A stretch of 64,000 bases of DNA from Amblyomma americanum (Eukaryota; Arthropoda; Arachnida; Ixodida; Ixodidae). A program made the translations under genes and the position numbers. Of this stretch, positions 24,435 through 36,369 are shown piece by piece. The DNA lies in contig NC_135505.1 in the NCBI RefSeq assembly GCF_052857255.1, positions 133,851,967 through 133,915,966 of the forward strand. Reading direction: 5' to 3'. The notes beneath the pieces are model-generated. The model saw only the letters and a program-made list of their open reading frames with translations, was not told the origin of the DNA and searched no databases. Position 1 is the stretch's first letter. Every line of letters starts with the position of its first letter.

Positions 24435-25769
24435 CTCAATCTTAACGGTCGCCACCTCTTCAGAACTAATGGTTGTATCTATCCTAGCTGTGCTGTACTA
24501 CGCAGGGCCGCGACGTTTCGGCCGCTGCCCCCTTTTGCTCTCCGTCCGATTCCCGGGAAATCCGGCGGCATCTCTTCGCTCTTAATGCATGCCCAGCCGG
24601 GAAGGAAGCAAGATGGCAGGCTGCCGCGCAAGAAGGCAAAATAAAGTCGCGCATGCGACTCGTTATACGTTCCGATGACATGTCGTCGTCCTCTCCCCCG
24701 CCCCCCAACCGTCGTCTCGTCCCGAAATAGACGTCGCCCAGCGCCGTGACCCCGAGCCCTTGACAGAGCTGGTGCACTCATCTTCAGGCACGCGCGTGCT
24801 CTGAACAAAAACCGTGCGTGCTGCGCGGGGCGTCGTCTTTCCTTTCGGGGACGACGTTTCGGCGGGGAGGGTGGCGGCTGGTCTGCGTCGTCTCCCGCTC
24901 CTCCGGGGTGCTCGGCCGCCGCGGCTGCGTTCGTTCCCCGTGTCGGCGCCCCTCGATGCGGTTTATTCTAGGCCAGTCCGCCCGGCTGTTATGCCCCGTC
25001 TTTGCGCTGCTCCCTCGTAACACCACTTCCTGTGGCTTTCGAGCAGTTTCTGTACGTCCTCGCTGTCAGGATCTCTTGTTGCAAACTCTTTATCCAACCC
25101 GGATCGCGTTTGTCTTGTCGTTAGGGTGGCTTTAGCGAGCCAGGAGCATGCGTACTGTGCTGTTACACGGAACTTGCATGCACTCTGAAAAACGTGCGCA
25201 TGTGAATGTGCGTCACTTTATCATCTCTCGAATAGTTTGCCGAGTAAGTTGGTAGAGTCCAGTAAGCAAAGTGCGTCTTCCCTATCGCTATCTTGATAGC
25301 CTCCTGGCATGCTGCAACATGTTCGACATGCGCAGTAACGTGTTTTGAAGCTGTCGTTACGCTGCTGTGCGGTTCTGCTAGGAAGTAATGCCTGTTCTCC
25401 GAGACTGTATCTGATGCTCGCCGCCTGAAAAAAAAAAACCGCCTAAGTACTCATACGCCTCAGCAGAATTCTGGGTACTATATCGTCAACCAGTCTGAGA
25501 CAAGCTGCTTTAAGGCAATCACTTGTTTTCCTTCAAAACTGAACTAATCAATGGTACTCCAGCATCCTCGACGTTTTTTACCCACGAGCACCGCGCCGAG
25601 CATTCAGTGAAGCCGTTTAGGGTCAACGATCGGTCTCTGCAAGGAGAGATAACGTGTATTGCCTGGTCGTCTGCAAGGCAGACCGCCAACATAACTGATC
25701 CCATGCGAAAAAACAAAGTGATTAGAAACATACAATCAAAAATCGCACACTAAACACAGAAGCGAACAG

Positions 25770-26964
25770 TGTGCCCCATTAAACGTCATATTAAAAGGTT
25801 TGAAACAGCGACTCAGCAGCACAGCGTGAGCATGTGATCAGTTCCGTTCACACATGTTCATTAAAAAAGGAAAAGGAATCCGCTACCACATCGTCATACA
25901 TTCATTATACCTTTGCATTTGTTCGCCGCTGCAACACCGCTATGCTGGTGCATTCACTTCGTGCTGCGGTGTTTCGGCACAGTAAGCGAATTTCCGAGAA
26001 GGAACAAGGAACCGGAGACCAAAAGAGGCTATTCGGAAGTATAAAAAAGTGAATTTATATTTGCATCTGCTTGCATTGTGGAACGGGAATACAAAATTAG
26101 TGAGATTCGAAAGGGGAAGTCACCGACCAAAAGCTTCGACTTTGTTGCAGGTTTTTCTTGCTTCGTGCTTTTTAAATCAGATCAGCAGGTGTCATTGTTA
26201 GGAACCACCTGAATCACATTCTCTCGCCTGTGCCGACTACTCCAGTTTCTGTTAAGCCAGCTTGTAATGTACAGCAGGATCCCCTTCATTCGACTGCAAG
26301 GCAAGAGCCATGACGTCAGTGCCGGCAACGAGCATGAACACGAAGCAGTCTTGCTTGGGTCCATCCGCGCTGCGACGAATTCATTGCGTGCATGCTTGTC
26401 GGACTGAACTTATTTGCTTGCTGCATCAAACAAAGCTACCTCGGGTCAACGTGGGTTACGTGCTTAGCGCGCTCCCGGGAGTTTGAGCCGACCGGCAGGC
26501 TGCCGGGTGCTGCGCCAGTGGGGCAAGGGGGAGGGAGAGTGGCGTGCTGTGACATTAACCCTCCTTCCGGGAAGACCAGAGGGGTGCGTCTTCCTCTAGG
26601 CTCGGACTGAACGGACATTACGGCGCAGCACGGGAAGCCAAGAGGGAACTGTGGCATCCGGTTGGCCAAACAGGGGAAACCGAACGCCAAGCGTTATCAC
26701 TGCTTGCACATTGCGGCGGTGCCCTGCAACTCAGCTTCGGAAGCGGCACTCGTCGGAGTAAGACGTGGACACTGCAAAGTCTCCACCTCAAAATTTCGAC
26801 CTCGCCGAATGACGTCCTCACTCAACCTCAAACTCACGCTTGAGGTTGAGGTCTGATTTGCTGACCTCACTCACACAATCTCGAGCCGTCGCCGACGTCA
26901 CCTCACGACGTGAGGTTGAGGTCGACCTCATGAGGTCAAAACCTCATGAGGTTGCCCACCTCTG
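25770..26964. mobile_element. Truncated, inverted relative of the 12.9-kb hAT-like element
   Basis: Its right end reads GCCCACCTCTG, the reverse complement of the CAGAGGTG terminus. The order of landmarks matches the 12,930-14,130 half in reverse: TGAGGTTGAGGT clusters, the GGGGGAGGGAGAGTGGCGTG block, the AGGAACCACCTGAATCACAT block and the GTTTGAAACAGCGACTCAGC block. The other terminus is not found, so the copy is truncated on its left or too diverged to recognise. Confidence 0.75.
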
Positions 26965-26994
26965 GCTTTGACACTGCCATCATCGCCGATTCGT

Positions 26995-27200
26995 AATCAT
27001 CAGCCTTACTACGCCCACTGCAGGGCAAAGGCGTCTCCCATGTCTCTCCAATTAACCCTGTCCTATGCCAGCTGCGGGCAACCCTATACCCGCACACCTT
27101 TCTGCCGCCCCCTGCTACGCTTGCCTTCTTTTGAGTCCAGCCCGTGACCCTTATAGGCTAGCGGTTATCCTGCCCGTCGTCAACTGTCGATGCGTTATGT
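26995..27200 (-). mobile_element. Non-LTR retrotransposon 3' fragment
   Basis: It shares ATCATCAGCCT, CTCTCCAATTAACCCTGTCC, TCTGCCGCCCCCTGCTACGC and the TAGGCTAGCGGTTATCCTGC-type block with the copies at 18,028 and 43,826. The coding frame is broken. Confidence 0.65.
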
Positions 27201-30200
27201 CACATCCACCCTACCTGCGTTTTGTTAGCACTCCTTAGCACCTCCTTTCATTCTTGCATTATGTCCCCGTAATAATCTTTTGACACACCGCATTAGCTCC
27301 CCGGCTGCGTCTACACTCGTCTTGCCATCGCTGTCTTGGCGCCGCCGGCGCCAGATCGTTACTGCGCCAGCACCGCCGTTAAGATATCTCGTCCACAGCG
27401 GCGCAAAAACGCTCCTAAGTACCGCGGTGTGCAGAGTCTTGCATGCGCGCTATGTATAACTCCTCTGCTTACGCCCAGCTTCCAGGACTCCTGGGACAGC
27501 GAAACTGGCGTCTCTGCCAGTAGCTATTTAGGTCCGGCTGTCAACATGACCGAATTGCGTCACGTATTACGTACACGCTTCCCCCGCTCGAGCAAAATGC
27601 TCTGCATTTCTCGCAAACGCCCCTCGAAGACCGGCGTAGAAGCCAGTTCAATTTTCTACCTGTCAAGTATTCCAGCTTTCACAGCCTACGCGCCGTGCCG
27701 TGGAATTTGGTCGGCTTTTTGGTGTTGGTTTTTTTCCCCTAAAAACGCCAATGCCTTCTCATTCTTGTTCAGCCTCCACAAGCTACCGGTAACTTCCCCG
27801 CGATATTCAGGGTGTCACCTGTCGAGTTCTCATTACTGCCGGCCCAGTTTGTGCTTGCTCGGGCGCGCCTTGCTGACCCAGTATCGAGCTGAATTTTTCA
27901 GCTCTATTCACCCGTCAGTGTTCTTGCCCACTGCAGTCCTCACAGTATGCCTCCATGTACAGTCAGTGGAAGCTCGGATGCTGTCGCCTCAGGTTTCGAT
28001 TACACCTCGTCTATCACGTACCGCCTTGTTTCTACTTCAAATTACGCACCACACACGCGCCATCCTAATCATGGCATTTACCGAGTGTTGAAGTTGCATT
28101 CATCTATCCAGTCCTGCATGATTCATGACCCCTTATGCCATCTGGCTCCTGTTAGCTGCCTCATCTGTGGTGCGTTAATAATTATTGATGTTTAAATATT
28201 ACTAAGTAAGATCTCTTTCGAGATCCCAGAACTGAAACTGGTTGTTACAACTGCAACGTTCCTCCTCCAAAATTTTGCCGGATGGTCATTAGGCCAAGCG
28301 TTCGTATGCCTGCTTCCACACACACAGGAGTTGTCTGGTTCTGCAGATTCCGTCGCACATAACCTGAATCTCATTCTTCGGAGACTTTTTACCAGCTCGT
28401 GCACTGCCCTCACACCGGATCAAGCTGGAGGTTATCAAGCAGAAATAATATGCATACAGCACGCTTATGTTGAGTGTAACGCTGGCTGTATCTGCTTTCA
28501 ACCTACGCCCATCCTTCCTGCTGTTGGATTGTCTCAAGTCCGGAGTTCCGTGTCATTTCGTAAACACGCGCAGTGCATCTCATGCCAGAGCTCTGGCTCC
28601 CTTCCCTTCTTGCCCCCGAACTCGTGATACTTAAACTGGCACCTGCCTCGAGTCCCAGCACAGATGTCCCGAGTATTGCGCCACAGTACTTCCGCGGTTA
28701 AGAAACCATACGCTCCTCAACAAGAGAAGCATCGCACACGCCATATCGCTCTGCTATGTGCCCGCCAACGCACCCGTCGTCTGCTACACCCAGCGCACAG
28801 CCCTTGTCTGCGCCTCTCCCGGTCCCTTCCTCCTGCCTACAGCTGTGACATGCCTTTGGGCGCCCACCTCTGCGTCGTGAGAACAGCAGGGGGCTCGCCG
28901 GGGTTTCCTGTGACGTCGTCGCCTCCGTTCTGGCGCCGCGCCCGACACTCTGGAATGCGTCGCCGCTGCGGCGGTGGCAGAGCAACAGGGTGTTGGGCAG
29001 AGGCGTTCCCCCCCTCACCCCCTCTACTTCACCTTCCTCGCGCGTCGTAAACATTTTGAAGGGACGCCGCGGTGGTGCGCACCGCTTCCTAGCCCGAGAG
29101 AACTCGTGACCGTGTTTCTCTCGTCGCACGTGGCTTCATGCCCACGCGCGCTGCTCCATAGGGGACCTCTGCGCCCTCTCTACACTAATCTGCTTGTCGC
29201 AACGTCAACCCTTTCCAACCCCCCCCCCCCCCCCTCTTTCCTGCGTAGATCGTATTGCGCCGTCGGGAGCGGGAGCTAAACGAAACCCGCCCGAGGCCGG
29301 TTCGCTTTAAATTTGGACCCGGTCAGCTGATCCCCGCTGCCGGCCGGCCTCGCTCGTGATGGTTGTGGTGAAATGTCATTGTCCTTCCGAGCGGATGAGG
29401 GACCTAAATAAAGCAGCTGGCGCTGCGCGCCGCCTGTACTTCGCATTAGCCACGCGCCAGCGTGTCGATCGCTTCTCCTCGGTTTGAGAACGCCGTCGCA
29501 TGCGGTTTCGACGTGTGGAATGGTCTCTGGCCGTATTTATGAGGCACTTGTTGCATGTGCTGTGACCGGAACTGAAGGAATCCGGTGAAACCCGGAGTGT
29601 TGAGCAGCAGCAGATTGCAATGAGCTGCTGCTTACGCCGCTTCGTCTATTACGTTAGTGCTGTTCCCCGTGAGAATGGTGTGACTGATTCGTGTTGTGTA
29701 CGCCATTTTTCATACCCCTCTGTATTGGTTAACATCTCATTGCCCGCTCGTTTTTTTTCGTGGATATTCGCTGCAGTGTCGTGACACTTACTGTTGGCCC
29801 TTTGGAACCTCTAAAAGCCACCACTCATCCCATGAACACACACACTCGGGGTAATTTCAGTATTGTCTCAATCGCACGCGGCAATGGTGGTCGCCATTAC
29901 CATGCGTCCCGCTGTCGTCTCCTTGCGACCCTTGAGATGACGCACGGCACCCTTTGTCATAAGGCCTCAAAAGGGCACTTCAGGACGTCAGGCGGGTGAT
30001 CATATTGATGTCCGTTTTATGCTCTACACAAGGTACCCGTGGTCCCACAGCGTAGGTGGTCCTTGTCGATCCACGCTTAAGTGCATGGCGCTGCTTTTTC
30101 ATAATTAAGCTTCACGAAAGTCTTGTTTCTGCCACAACTTTCAACATCCAGCTGGCGTGACTTATTCCGGAGTAAAGGGAGCCCGCCAACTTCTCCTTGT

Positions 30201-30799
30201 TGGTCGTCCCAGCTAGCGTGAGACACAATGGTCACCGCCGACCTTTTATGGTGCTAAAGTTTCCTATTATCACTTTCAAGCTTCTCACTGTAGCGACACT
30301 CGACCCGCACCGTACACTGTGATCTTCCAAAAAGTACGTACGCCTGTCGGCGAAACTGGGAGCCCCGCCCTCTTACAGCATTTTCTCGCCCAAAACTTGC
30401 CTTCTCTTGAACTTTAGTACTTAAAACATCATCCTAAGGCGTCAGCTAGGCAACTATTGTTTAATCAGAAAGGCGGCGAGTCTCGCTTTTGCTTACGGTT
30501 GTACTAGTTATAAAGGGCAGTTCTCAGTGGCGATGGAGGAACCTCTCTAGCACTCTTCCGATGATGAACTCGCATGGCTCATGTTAGCTGCATTCAAAGA
30601 GCGCCGAGAGACTGGTCAGGTGTTTAGGGCATATGAAATGCAGGCTGATCCATGCAATATGTATACATGTATATATGTGTAATTTTTCTTGCGGGTGCAC
30701 AACGTAACTCAACTGCTATAGTTTCGCAATGACTCCGTATTTGATATACTTTCCGGAGCCCTGATCCTAATCTTTTGCCGTTCGCTTCCTACTCTGCAG

Positions 30800-31726
30800 G
30801 AAACCGAAGTGCCTCAAGTTGAGAAGCCCGCAGAGAAGGTGGAGGCCGCCACCAAGGAGGTGATCTCTAACGGCACCGCCGAGGTCAAGGAAGAGAAGGC
30901 CGCCGAGGCAAAGCCATCTGTCCCCAACGGTACCGCCGAGCCCGTAGCCGAAAAACCAGCCGAAGAGGCGCCCGCGGCAAAGCCAGAGGAACCCGCCCCG
31001 GAGAAGCCCGCCGAGGAGGCCAAACCCGCGGCCGAGGAACCCGCCGCCAAGCCTGCCGAGGAAGCTAAGCCCGCCGAGGAGCCAAAGCCCGCCGAGGAGA
31101 CCAAGCAGCCAGAACCAGAGGCCGCTCCAGCCAAGGCTGAGGAGAAGCCCGTGGAAGAAGCCAAGCCGGCCGAGGAACCCAAGCCAGCTGAAGCCCCGCA
31201 ACCCGAACCTGCCGCTCCCGCTAAGGAAGAACCCGCTCCGGCTCAGCCCGCCGCCGCTGCACCCGCCGAGCAGCCCGCGGAACCAGCCGTCGCTCCAGCG
31301 GAGTCTCCTCTCAAGGACTCCGGCTACCTCGAGCCCCAGCCGACGGAGGTCGTCCTCGAGGAAGCCCTGAAGGCCGCCGAGCAGCAGCCGACGGAGGCGG
31401 CGCCAGCTTCCGAAGACAGCAAACCGGCCGAGGAACCCAAGGCCGAAGAGCCCAAGCCCGCAGAGTCCGAAGAACTGCCACTTCCACCCGTCTCGGAACT
31501 GCCCGCCGAACAGCCCGCCGCAGAGGAGCCAGCACAGCCCGCTGCTGAGGAGACACCTGCTGCACCGGCGACGGACGCTGCCGCCGCTTCCGAGTCTCCA
31601 TCGGCCGAAAGCCTCGAGTCCAAGCCCGAGGAGAAGGCTGCTGAGCCGGCGCCAGCAGAGCCCGTGGCCGCCGCTGAGCCCGCTGTCCCGACGAGCCCTG
31701 CCGAGTCTAGGCCCGAGGGAGACGCT
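30800..31726 (+). CDS. Pro/Glu/Ala/Lys-rich low-complexity protein, main exon
   Basis: This 927-nt exon (309 codons, phase 0 at both ends) is bounded by a strong acceptor (CTTCCTACTCTGCAG|GAAACC) and donor (GACGCT|GTAAGC). It encodes repeats built on KPAEE, EEPKPAE, AEKPAEEA and EPAAP, with no Cys and no hydrophobic segment. The protein should be extended, highly acidic, largely disordered and probably cytosolic. With exon 1 (Met) and the last exon it would be about 330 residues. Similar Ala/Glu/Pro-rich proteins include insect bangles-and-beads-like and neurofilament-tail-like proteins, but composition alone cannot assign orthology. Codon use is strongly GC-ending, unlike the surrounding DNA, which supports a real expressed exon. 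The minus-strand frame over it is a shadow. Confidence 0.85.
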
Positions 31727-32470
31727 GTAAGCACCAGTCTAGCTTGCTGTCATCCACTCACTGCTTTACATCCAATTAGTGCACGTGCTTTGCGAAATGT
31801 GAAGGTGTTAACTGGACGTCGCAGAGTAGAGGTAGCGTGCGTTTTTGCACCAGTCGGATCTGATTGCACAATGCTGGACGCTACGATTCCGATACAAGTC
31901 TTTAGCGTCTTGCTTATGCCAAGCCTTTCTGTGGTCTCCGAGCACTTCGTCCCATGCGCCATCCAATCGAAACGCATTTTATGCCCCCTAACACTAATGG
32001 GCTCGACATCAAACAATTAGAAGCACCTTATCTGCCATCCGTACTTTGGCAGTGTTTAGAAATTTCAGTGACCCTATTTCGAACTCATGCGTTGTTGCAT
32101 TTTCGTGCGCCTTATGTCGGTCCTGGACCTTCTTTGACCATGTTCTATCACTCAAAGTACAATTTTTTGCCACAATTCAGCAAAGTGGCTTGTTTCTCAG
32201 CCATACAGGGGAGCCATACGGAGACAAAGGTGAGGACAAGGATACTCCTTGCCTGACGCAGCTTTGGAGCTTAAGGGAGGCGATAAGTGGTCCACTGTAC
32301 GACTATGAGACAAACCCAGTCGCCTAGTTAATTTGGCAAAGACTGTACCTTTTCCATCCCAACACACTAGCACAGCCTCTCAGTGTACTTTGTCCTGCAA
32401 TTTGTCTCTTGCCTCTGTTTCTCTGCCTTAGAAGCTTCTTGACATGCGGCTCTCCTCTTTCCTGTTGCAG
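31727..32470 (+). other. Intron of the Pro/Glu/Ala-rich protein gene
   Basis: The frame of the preceding exon runs on to about 32,020 if the donor is skipped, but composition changes sharply at the GTAAGC donor. The intron is AT-richer and ends in CTCCTCTTTCCTGTTGCAG. Intron retention would give an alternative unrelated C-terminus. Confidence 0.75.
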
Positions 32471-32533
32471 GCCCCCGCCACCGATGCCAAAGCCGAGAGC
32501 CCGAGCGCCGAGGCTCCCAAGGTGGAGGAGTGA
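32471..32533 (+). CDS. Pro/Glu/Ala-rich protein, last coding exon
   Basis: After a strong CTTTCCTGTTGCAG acceptor, 20 codons in phase 0 encode APATDAKAESPSAEAPKVEE and a TGA stop at 32,531-32,533. The composition matches the 927-nt exon, which confirms the splice. The 3' UTR follows directly. Confidence 0.85.
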   Translation, partial: APATDAKAESPSAEAPKVEE

Positions 32534-34350
32534 AGCCAGCAATCTTGTCATCCACGCACGGAAACTAGAGCTGTGGAGCCGGCGGCCAGTGTGGCTCGCA
32601 TGCTGCTGTAATCATGCTCCTGGGGGGAGGGAACGGTGGGGACGGGGATGAAGTGAGACTTGTGGGGACGAAGGGAGGGAGTAGGAAGGGGGGGGGGGAT
32701 TAGTGCGCGCTGTGCCCGCTGGTGGCGCCAACAGTTGTTGGACTTGACACGCGCAAGCCGTGCGCTGATGGCGACGAGACACGCTGTAGTTCCTTTGTCC
32801 GAAGAGCATCTCGCACGGACCCTGCACCGGCGGAAAGGAGGAGCCTGACGGGACTCGGCGGCAACGTGTTCGTCATCATCGTGCCATTCTGCAGGCCGGG
32901 CAAGACTCGTGACGTCACATAGCGTGTTTACGCAGAGGAGGCAGAGTTGCATGCTGCGCGTCACTGTACAGTTGCGTTGTCAGTTACACCAGTTTTTTTT
33001 TTCTTTCGTCCAGCTATCGAGTGTCCCCATTACTGCCTGCAACGTAAACTTGTCTTGACGTGCCGTGAAACCGAAGCAATGCCTGCTTTCCCCGAGTCCC
33101 CCTCCTGTCCTGTGGGCTGCGCCACTTTCCAGCACCTGACGCGTATGGGCTGCCTTTCACGCGTTCTTTTCGTAGCGTTTCTTTCCAACGAGTCCGCGCG
33201 TTTAGTCCCCGTTAGCGCGAATTGTGTGCCATGGCGAAAATGCGTGCGAGTATCCTTTTGTACTTCCCTTTCTTTGCTCTCCGTCGCGTAGGTTTGTTTC
33301 TAATGCTCGTTCGCTCCTTATTTAACCACCGAGTTTTGAATTGAGCCTCTTGCGTCAGTGTCGCGAGCGTACCTACCGGCCTCAGTCGGCAGCACTTGTA
33401 AGTCAGTTCTCAGATGATCAAAAAGCGTGGGTTGAGCGGACTGAACTTTTCCGCTCTCATTCGCCTCGGCTTAGCCCAGTCAGTGAATGGACACACGTTA
33501 CGTGCCAATCGTGTTTGTAGCTCTTTTTTTTATGCCAGATATTCTGCTCGAGAGCTGTGTCCAGAAGGTGGCATTAAACACCACTGTTCCTGCGACAGTG
33601 CAAAGTGAAAGTAATGTAAGGAAAGGTGTACAGATCGGCCGGCGGTCAGGTTACCCTGGCCAGCTACTCCACACTGGGGAAGGGGAAAGTAAAAGGATTC
33701 ACTGGTGGGCGCACCTTCTCGCAGACGTCGCATGCAGAAAGGTCCGAGAACGTGAAGAGAGGCATACGATGTCTGCAAGCATTTGTCCAGCGTGTTCGTT
33801 CATCGGTCGGTGCTTTCTCAGATGCCGGAGTGGACACGTCCGCCATTGTATAGTCAGGATTTCGGAGATCTGCATTTCGTTTTTCGCCGACTTTTACTCG
33901 TCCGTTGCACTCTCCCAGCAGACCGGCGTCTGTTGGTTCTTTCTGCCAAGCCGCGGCCTCACATTTACATGTCACGTGATAGCAGTTCCTCTGGCTTCAG
34001 GGTACTTTTTCGCTCGAAGATGCCTTGTCGCTTTCAGATGCCCAAAACGGCTTTCTTATTGGCGCGGAGCTTCACCTCTTTATACTTGGCCACTGTTTTT
34101 GGCCCCTTTTTGTGCGTGCGCGCCGCCTGGCGTATATTTCTTCACAGGCTCGTTTGTGCCAAGGCTGCAAGCAGTCTGGCCGTGCGACTTCTCAGCACTA
34201 TAGCGTTGTCTACGATGGTGTTTCTTCGTGCGGCTACGTCTTTTTTTTTTCGAAGCCCTTTTAAAATGAACGTTTTGGATCGTGTTTGCCGATATTACTT
34301 TCCGCCCTCCAATGTTTATACTCTGAATAAACTTGATACAAACTTTTCGT
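32534..34350 (+). other. Probable long 3' UTR
   Basis: No further splice acceptor is needed after the TGA. The first good polyadenylation signal in a suitable context is AATAAA at 34,326-34,331. Two overlapping plus-strand frames (33,487-34,203 and 33,783-34,412) are long, but they overlap in different frames in a T/C-rich segment and lack motifs, so I treat them as non-coding. Confidence 0.5.
34326..34331 (+). terminator. Polyadenylation signal AATAAA
   Basis: A canonical hexamer in CTGAATAAACTTG lies about 1.8 kb after the stop codon at 32,533. It is followed within 30 bases by a T-rich stretch (CTTTTCGTCTTCTGTG), a plausible downstream element. Confidence 0.5.
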
Positions 34351-34633
34351 CTTCTGTGCTAGGATTGTTTCTTGTACCCGAAACACCGTCAGGGGTAGGA
34401 AAATCCGGTTAGTTGGGGTTTTACCTACTTCAGCGTGCCTGATAACAGAGACGTGGTGCTTAAAACTGAACGGTTCCTGAGCGCTATAGGCAGCGGCAGT
34501 GACCGAATGAACCTCTCCTGGCCTGCGTCATCAGCTCACGTTTCTGGTCGGGTGGGCAAAACCAGTGAGAACAATGCCTTCCGTTGTTCCGTGTGACTTC
34601 TTCACATGCCATACTCATATCCCAAAATCATCT

Positions 34634-34806
34634 AGGGACGTCCCATGCACATCTCTGGCCAGGGTTGTATCCTTGGAGGTCGACAACACCCTTGCCTTGA
34701 CAGGACCTACCTATAGCCCTAGGAGATCCCGACAAAGTATCGGGACATCCCATGCACATCAATCTGACCAGGGTTTGTCTCCTTCGGAGGTCCGTGGCAT
34801 GCCCTT
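34634..34806. repeat. Tandem duplication, period about 107 bp
   Basis: GGGACGTCCCATGCACATCT..CCAGGGTTGTATCCTTGGAG (from 34,634) is repeated with a few changes as GGGACATCCCATGCACATCA..CCAGGGTTTGTCTCCTTCGG (from 34,742). Confidence 0.7.
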
Positions 34807-35462
34807 GGAGGACACATAGGGGACCACACAGGGATGTCAAGACTATGGTATATTTTGATCTTCGACAGGCTCGAAGTGCTAAGGTAGCCCATATGGCAGG
34901 ATAAAATTCGACATTCGTGTGCAAAAAATATTGCAGACCTTTGAAAATCACATCTGCAGGTAGCTCCAATACCAGAACGTTTATAAATTAAGCGCAATAA
35001 GTTTACCACTTACATCTGAAATTTCAATACATAACCTTTCTCAATCATCACGTAGGTTCCAGCGCAAACAACGAAGACTAAAAAAACGCATGACACCGTG
35101 CGTCCTGTACTTTCTAGCTAGTCTTTGTTGCTTGCGCCGTCCCCGATAGTACGTCGCTGATTATGGTGCACTGTCCATGCGTGATGAGCACCGGCATACA
35201 AGCACGGGTTCACTTCGCGGCAAGGTGCACGCGCCACCTCAACGCGTACTAACGGTGACGCAACGTCCAAGAAGTAATGAGGCTTCAGCACTTCGTCTGA
35301 GAAGTCCGCATCAGACTAGTCCAAGATACACGATGCGACTCCGAAATGACCGCCCTAGAGCGCCAAGCCTGATGAACCCCGACACGTGGAATCGTACCCT
35401 GTGTAGTGGAAACGTGAGGCATGTGCCCATGCCCATGTGGAGGAAGGTTTACCTGTTGACAT

Positions 35463-35963
35463 ACTAGAGAGTTTGTTTCACGTACGTAGGGGGTTCACGT
35501 ACGCAAACGTGAGAAGTCTAAGTAGCATACGCGCATGTAGTTTCAAACCCTTTTAGTTGCACGTACGCGACAGACGCCGCGCGTTCTTCTACTGACAGAT
35601 GAAGACACTGCTGTAGCCACTCTAAGACAAGAGTCACAAGCCAAGCCAGTCGAACTGCGTCGGAGCGCTGCTTCGTCAGGTTTAACAGCCCTTATATCTG
35701 AAAAACAAAAGCTATTTGTCGCTTGAAACTTCATGCGAGGGTAAGAATGGGCAAATCGATGGCGAATGCAGCAGTTTAGAACACGATATCGCGTCAAGGG
35801 ATTAGCGACGAAGCTGTTATCGCTGTGAAGCGGGCGGGCAGGACGCTGCCATGTTGTCAACGCTACGTACGCAAGCAACGAATCTCACGCAGACCTTTGC
35901 GTTCTGCGCATGCGCACTGGTCACGCGTAAGAGCTCTACGTACGTGAAACTAAAACTAGTATC
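35463..35963. mobile_element. Candidate MITE with 15-bp perfect terminal inverted repeat
   Basis: GTTTCACGTACGTAG at 35,475-35,489 is exactly the reverse complement of CTACGTACGTGAAAC at 35,936-35,950, and similarity continues outward to CTAG on each side. The 500-bp interior has no coding capacity that I recognise. No target-site duplication longer than the CTAG/TAG is certain. Confidence 0.5.
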
Positions 35964-36369
35964 GCGCTTAGACGTTCGCCGCCTCCAATTGCATTCCACG
36001 ACTACGCAGAAACTTCCGAGACGGCGCCAACGCTGTGAATAAACTTTGCGCTCGTTGTGATCTGGAAGAAGTGATGCCGACATCCAACGCGTGCGCGAGT
36101 AAAAGGCGGGAAATGATTCAAAAGGTGCGAATAAAACCGCAGTGAACAACACATTAACCCAACGGCACTCAGAGCAGTTTGAGAGGGCGCAGTTGGTGCA
36201 CACAATGCACACGCCAGTAGTGACGCCAGTAGTGCAGGTCATAGCTAAGGCTGCTATGCGGTGCTGCAGCTGTGCTCTACAGGCAGCAAAAAGGCGGCCG
36301 CTGTGACGTCAGTGAATACTCCCTAAAATAGTGCGTGACTGTAATGCAAAGTCACGCAGTGCAATGTAA

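Larger units (their letters stand above)
20638..30799 (+). other. Predicted intron 1 with transposon debris
   Basis: No convincing coding exon appears in these 10 kb. It holds a 150-bp tandem duplication (24,151-24,434), the inverted hAT-like relative (about 25,770-26,964), a LINE fragment (26,995-27,200) and poly-G/poly-C runs. GC-rich stretches at 24,480-25,030 and 28,700-29,500 could be CpG islands; TTTAAAT (about 29,309) and CTAAATAAAG (about 29,404) hint at an alternative promoter. The 251-codon frame at 27,336-28,091 has no recognisable motif. Confidence 0.4.

Noticed and set aside
27336..28091. 251-codon plus-strand frame
   Set aside because: No recognisable domain, starts in a LINE-bordering region, low-complexity Ser/Phe; kept as an intronic chance frame.
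30767..31201. Gly/Leu-rich minus-strand frame opposite the Pro/Glu/Ala-rich exon
   Set aside because: It is the mirror of GC-rich repetitive codons on the plus strand, which has the splice sites.
31311..31734. Ser/Ala-rich minus-strand frames
   Set aside because: Same shadow effect of the plus-strand exon's biased codons.
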